Below are positions 5,187-5,555 of a stretch of 5,555 bases of DNA, one piece after another. Position 1 is the stretch's first letter, and every line of letters starts with the position of its first letter. Origin of the DNA: Geopsychrobacter sp. (GTDB lineage Bacteria > Desulfobacterota > Desulfuromonadia > Desulfuromonadales > Geopsychrobacteraceae); the NCBI GenBank assembly GCA_030620915.1, contig JAUXIR010000133.1, positions 1 to 5,555 on the forward strand, written 5' to 3'. The notes below the pieces were generated by a model, which was not told the DNA's origin, did not search any database, and saw only the letters and a program-made list of their open reading frames with translations. The position numbers and the translations under genes were made by a program.

Positions 5187-5555
5187 CTAACGAATGATCT
5201 TCCACGAACCATCCGCTTGACGGCAGGCGGTACCATACGCCTGCTGTTCTTTCCCGCCGACCCAGACCGTTTGACGATATTCGCGGCAGTACGCGCCACT
5301 CTTAGCCTGATATGTTTCGATCGGGGTAAGCTGTCCGCCGTTGCCGGAATCGGGATTGCGCCAGGGAGTCGAGGTGTTGGTCGGGGCGTGTTCCAGCGCG
5401 TATTGGGCATTTCGTTCCATGGCGAGCCGATCTGCCTTGTCGAGTGAGCTGCCGACTTCCTGCCCGAGCAGGGCACCGGCCAGGGTGCCGATGGCTACGG
5501 CAACCAATTGGCCATGACCTTGGCCGACCTGCGCGCCGAGCAGGGCACCGGCCCC
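5187..5555 (-). CDS. Glycine-zipper 2TM / 17 kDa surface antigen family protein (5' partial)
   Basis: The visible 122 residues run in from the right edge and end at TAG (5187-5189). The N-terminal part is a glycine zipper, GAGALLGAQVGQGHG followed by VAVAIGTLAGALLGQEVG, which in this family forms a two-helix membrane-associated hairpin. Next is the SSLDKADRLAMERNAQYALE helix, then the conserved WRNPDSGNGG, TPIETYQ and YCREYRQTV blocks, and GGKEQQAYGTACRQADGSW at the C-terminus. This is the same order as in the Rickettsia 17 kDa antigen and its many proteobacterial relatives, which are usually outer-membrane lipoproteins. The two Cys (YCREY and TACRQ) are family-typical. The lipoprotein signal expected at the N-terminus lies outside the window. 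An in-frame TTG at 5507 is not a real start, because the zipper continues upstream to the edge. The exact role is not established. Confidence 0.88.
   Translation of the reverse strand, partial: GAGALLGAQVGQGHGQLVAVAIGTLAGALLGQEVGSSLDKADRLAMERNAQYALEHAPTNTSTPWRNPDSGNGGQLTPIETYQAKSGAYCREYRQTVWVGGKEQQAYGTACRQADGSWKIIR
5464..5553 (-). repeat. 18-bp direct repeat encoding the glycine-zipper AGALLG unit
   Basis: CCGAGCAGGGCACCGGCC occurs identically at 5464-5481 and 5536-5553 (plus-strand reading). The copies are 72 bases apart, exactly 24 codons, and in the same frame. Each encodes AGALLG of the zipper. Exact nucleotide identity, beyond what the protein repeat requires, suggests a recent internal duplication or shared codon preference. 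Confidence 0.75.

Overview
This window is a chromosomal stretch from a moderately GC-rich Gram-negative bacterium, most likely in the Proteobacteria or Desulfuromonadota/Geobacter-like range. That placement is inferred from gene content (a long NfeD-slipin pair, an ABC-F ATPase, a CDGSH protein, a 17 kDa-antigen-type glycine-zipper protein) and Shine-Dalgarno use. It is not a firm taxonomic call. I see no mobile elements, CRISPR array, tRNA or rRNA.

Layout. Positions 2-148 hold the 3' end of an unrecognised plus-strand gene. It is followed by a small plus-strand CDGSH iron-sulfur protein (245-490). Converging on it from the minus strand is a two-gene unit: nfeD (start at 2627, end at 1296) followed one base later by a slipin/SPFH protein (1294-521). 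The nfeD frame carries an in-frame amber codon at 2346-2348. This splits it into a 93-residue N-terminal piece and a C-terminal open piece whose first ATG is at 2276. A 282-base spacer (2628-2909) contains an AT-rich promoter-like core and a strong 14-bp hairpin. Next come a minus-strand ABC-F ATPase (2910-4544), a divergent plus-strand membrane protein of unknown function (4694-5125), a hairpin between convergent genes (5128-5166), and the 3' part of a minus-strand glycine-zipper surface-antigen gene that runs off the right edge (5187-5555).

How the genes work together. NfeD and slipin form a well-known pair: a membrane-anchored ClpP-like serine protease with an OB-fold domain, plus a stomatin-like membrane scaffold that can be its substrate or partner. 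Here the protease frame is interrupted just before the catalytic serine, so as read the pair should lack proteolytic activity unless the amber codon is suppressed or is a sequence error. The other genes are separate units: translation-associated ATPase, envelope protein, Fe-S protein.

The two observations most worth a second look are the isolated amber codon in an otherwise intact nfeD, and the second CDGSH motif, in which the cluster-binding histidine is replaced by cysteine. I found no convincing evidence of a wholly new multi-gene system.
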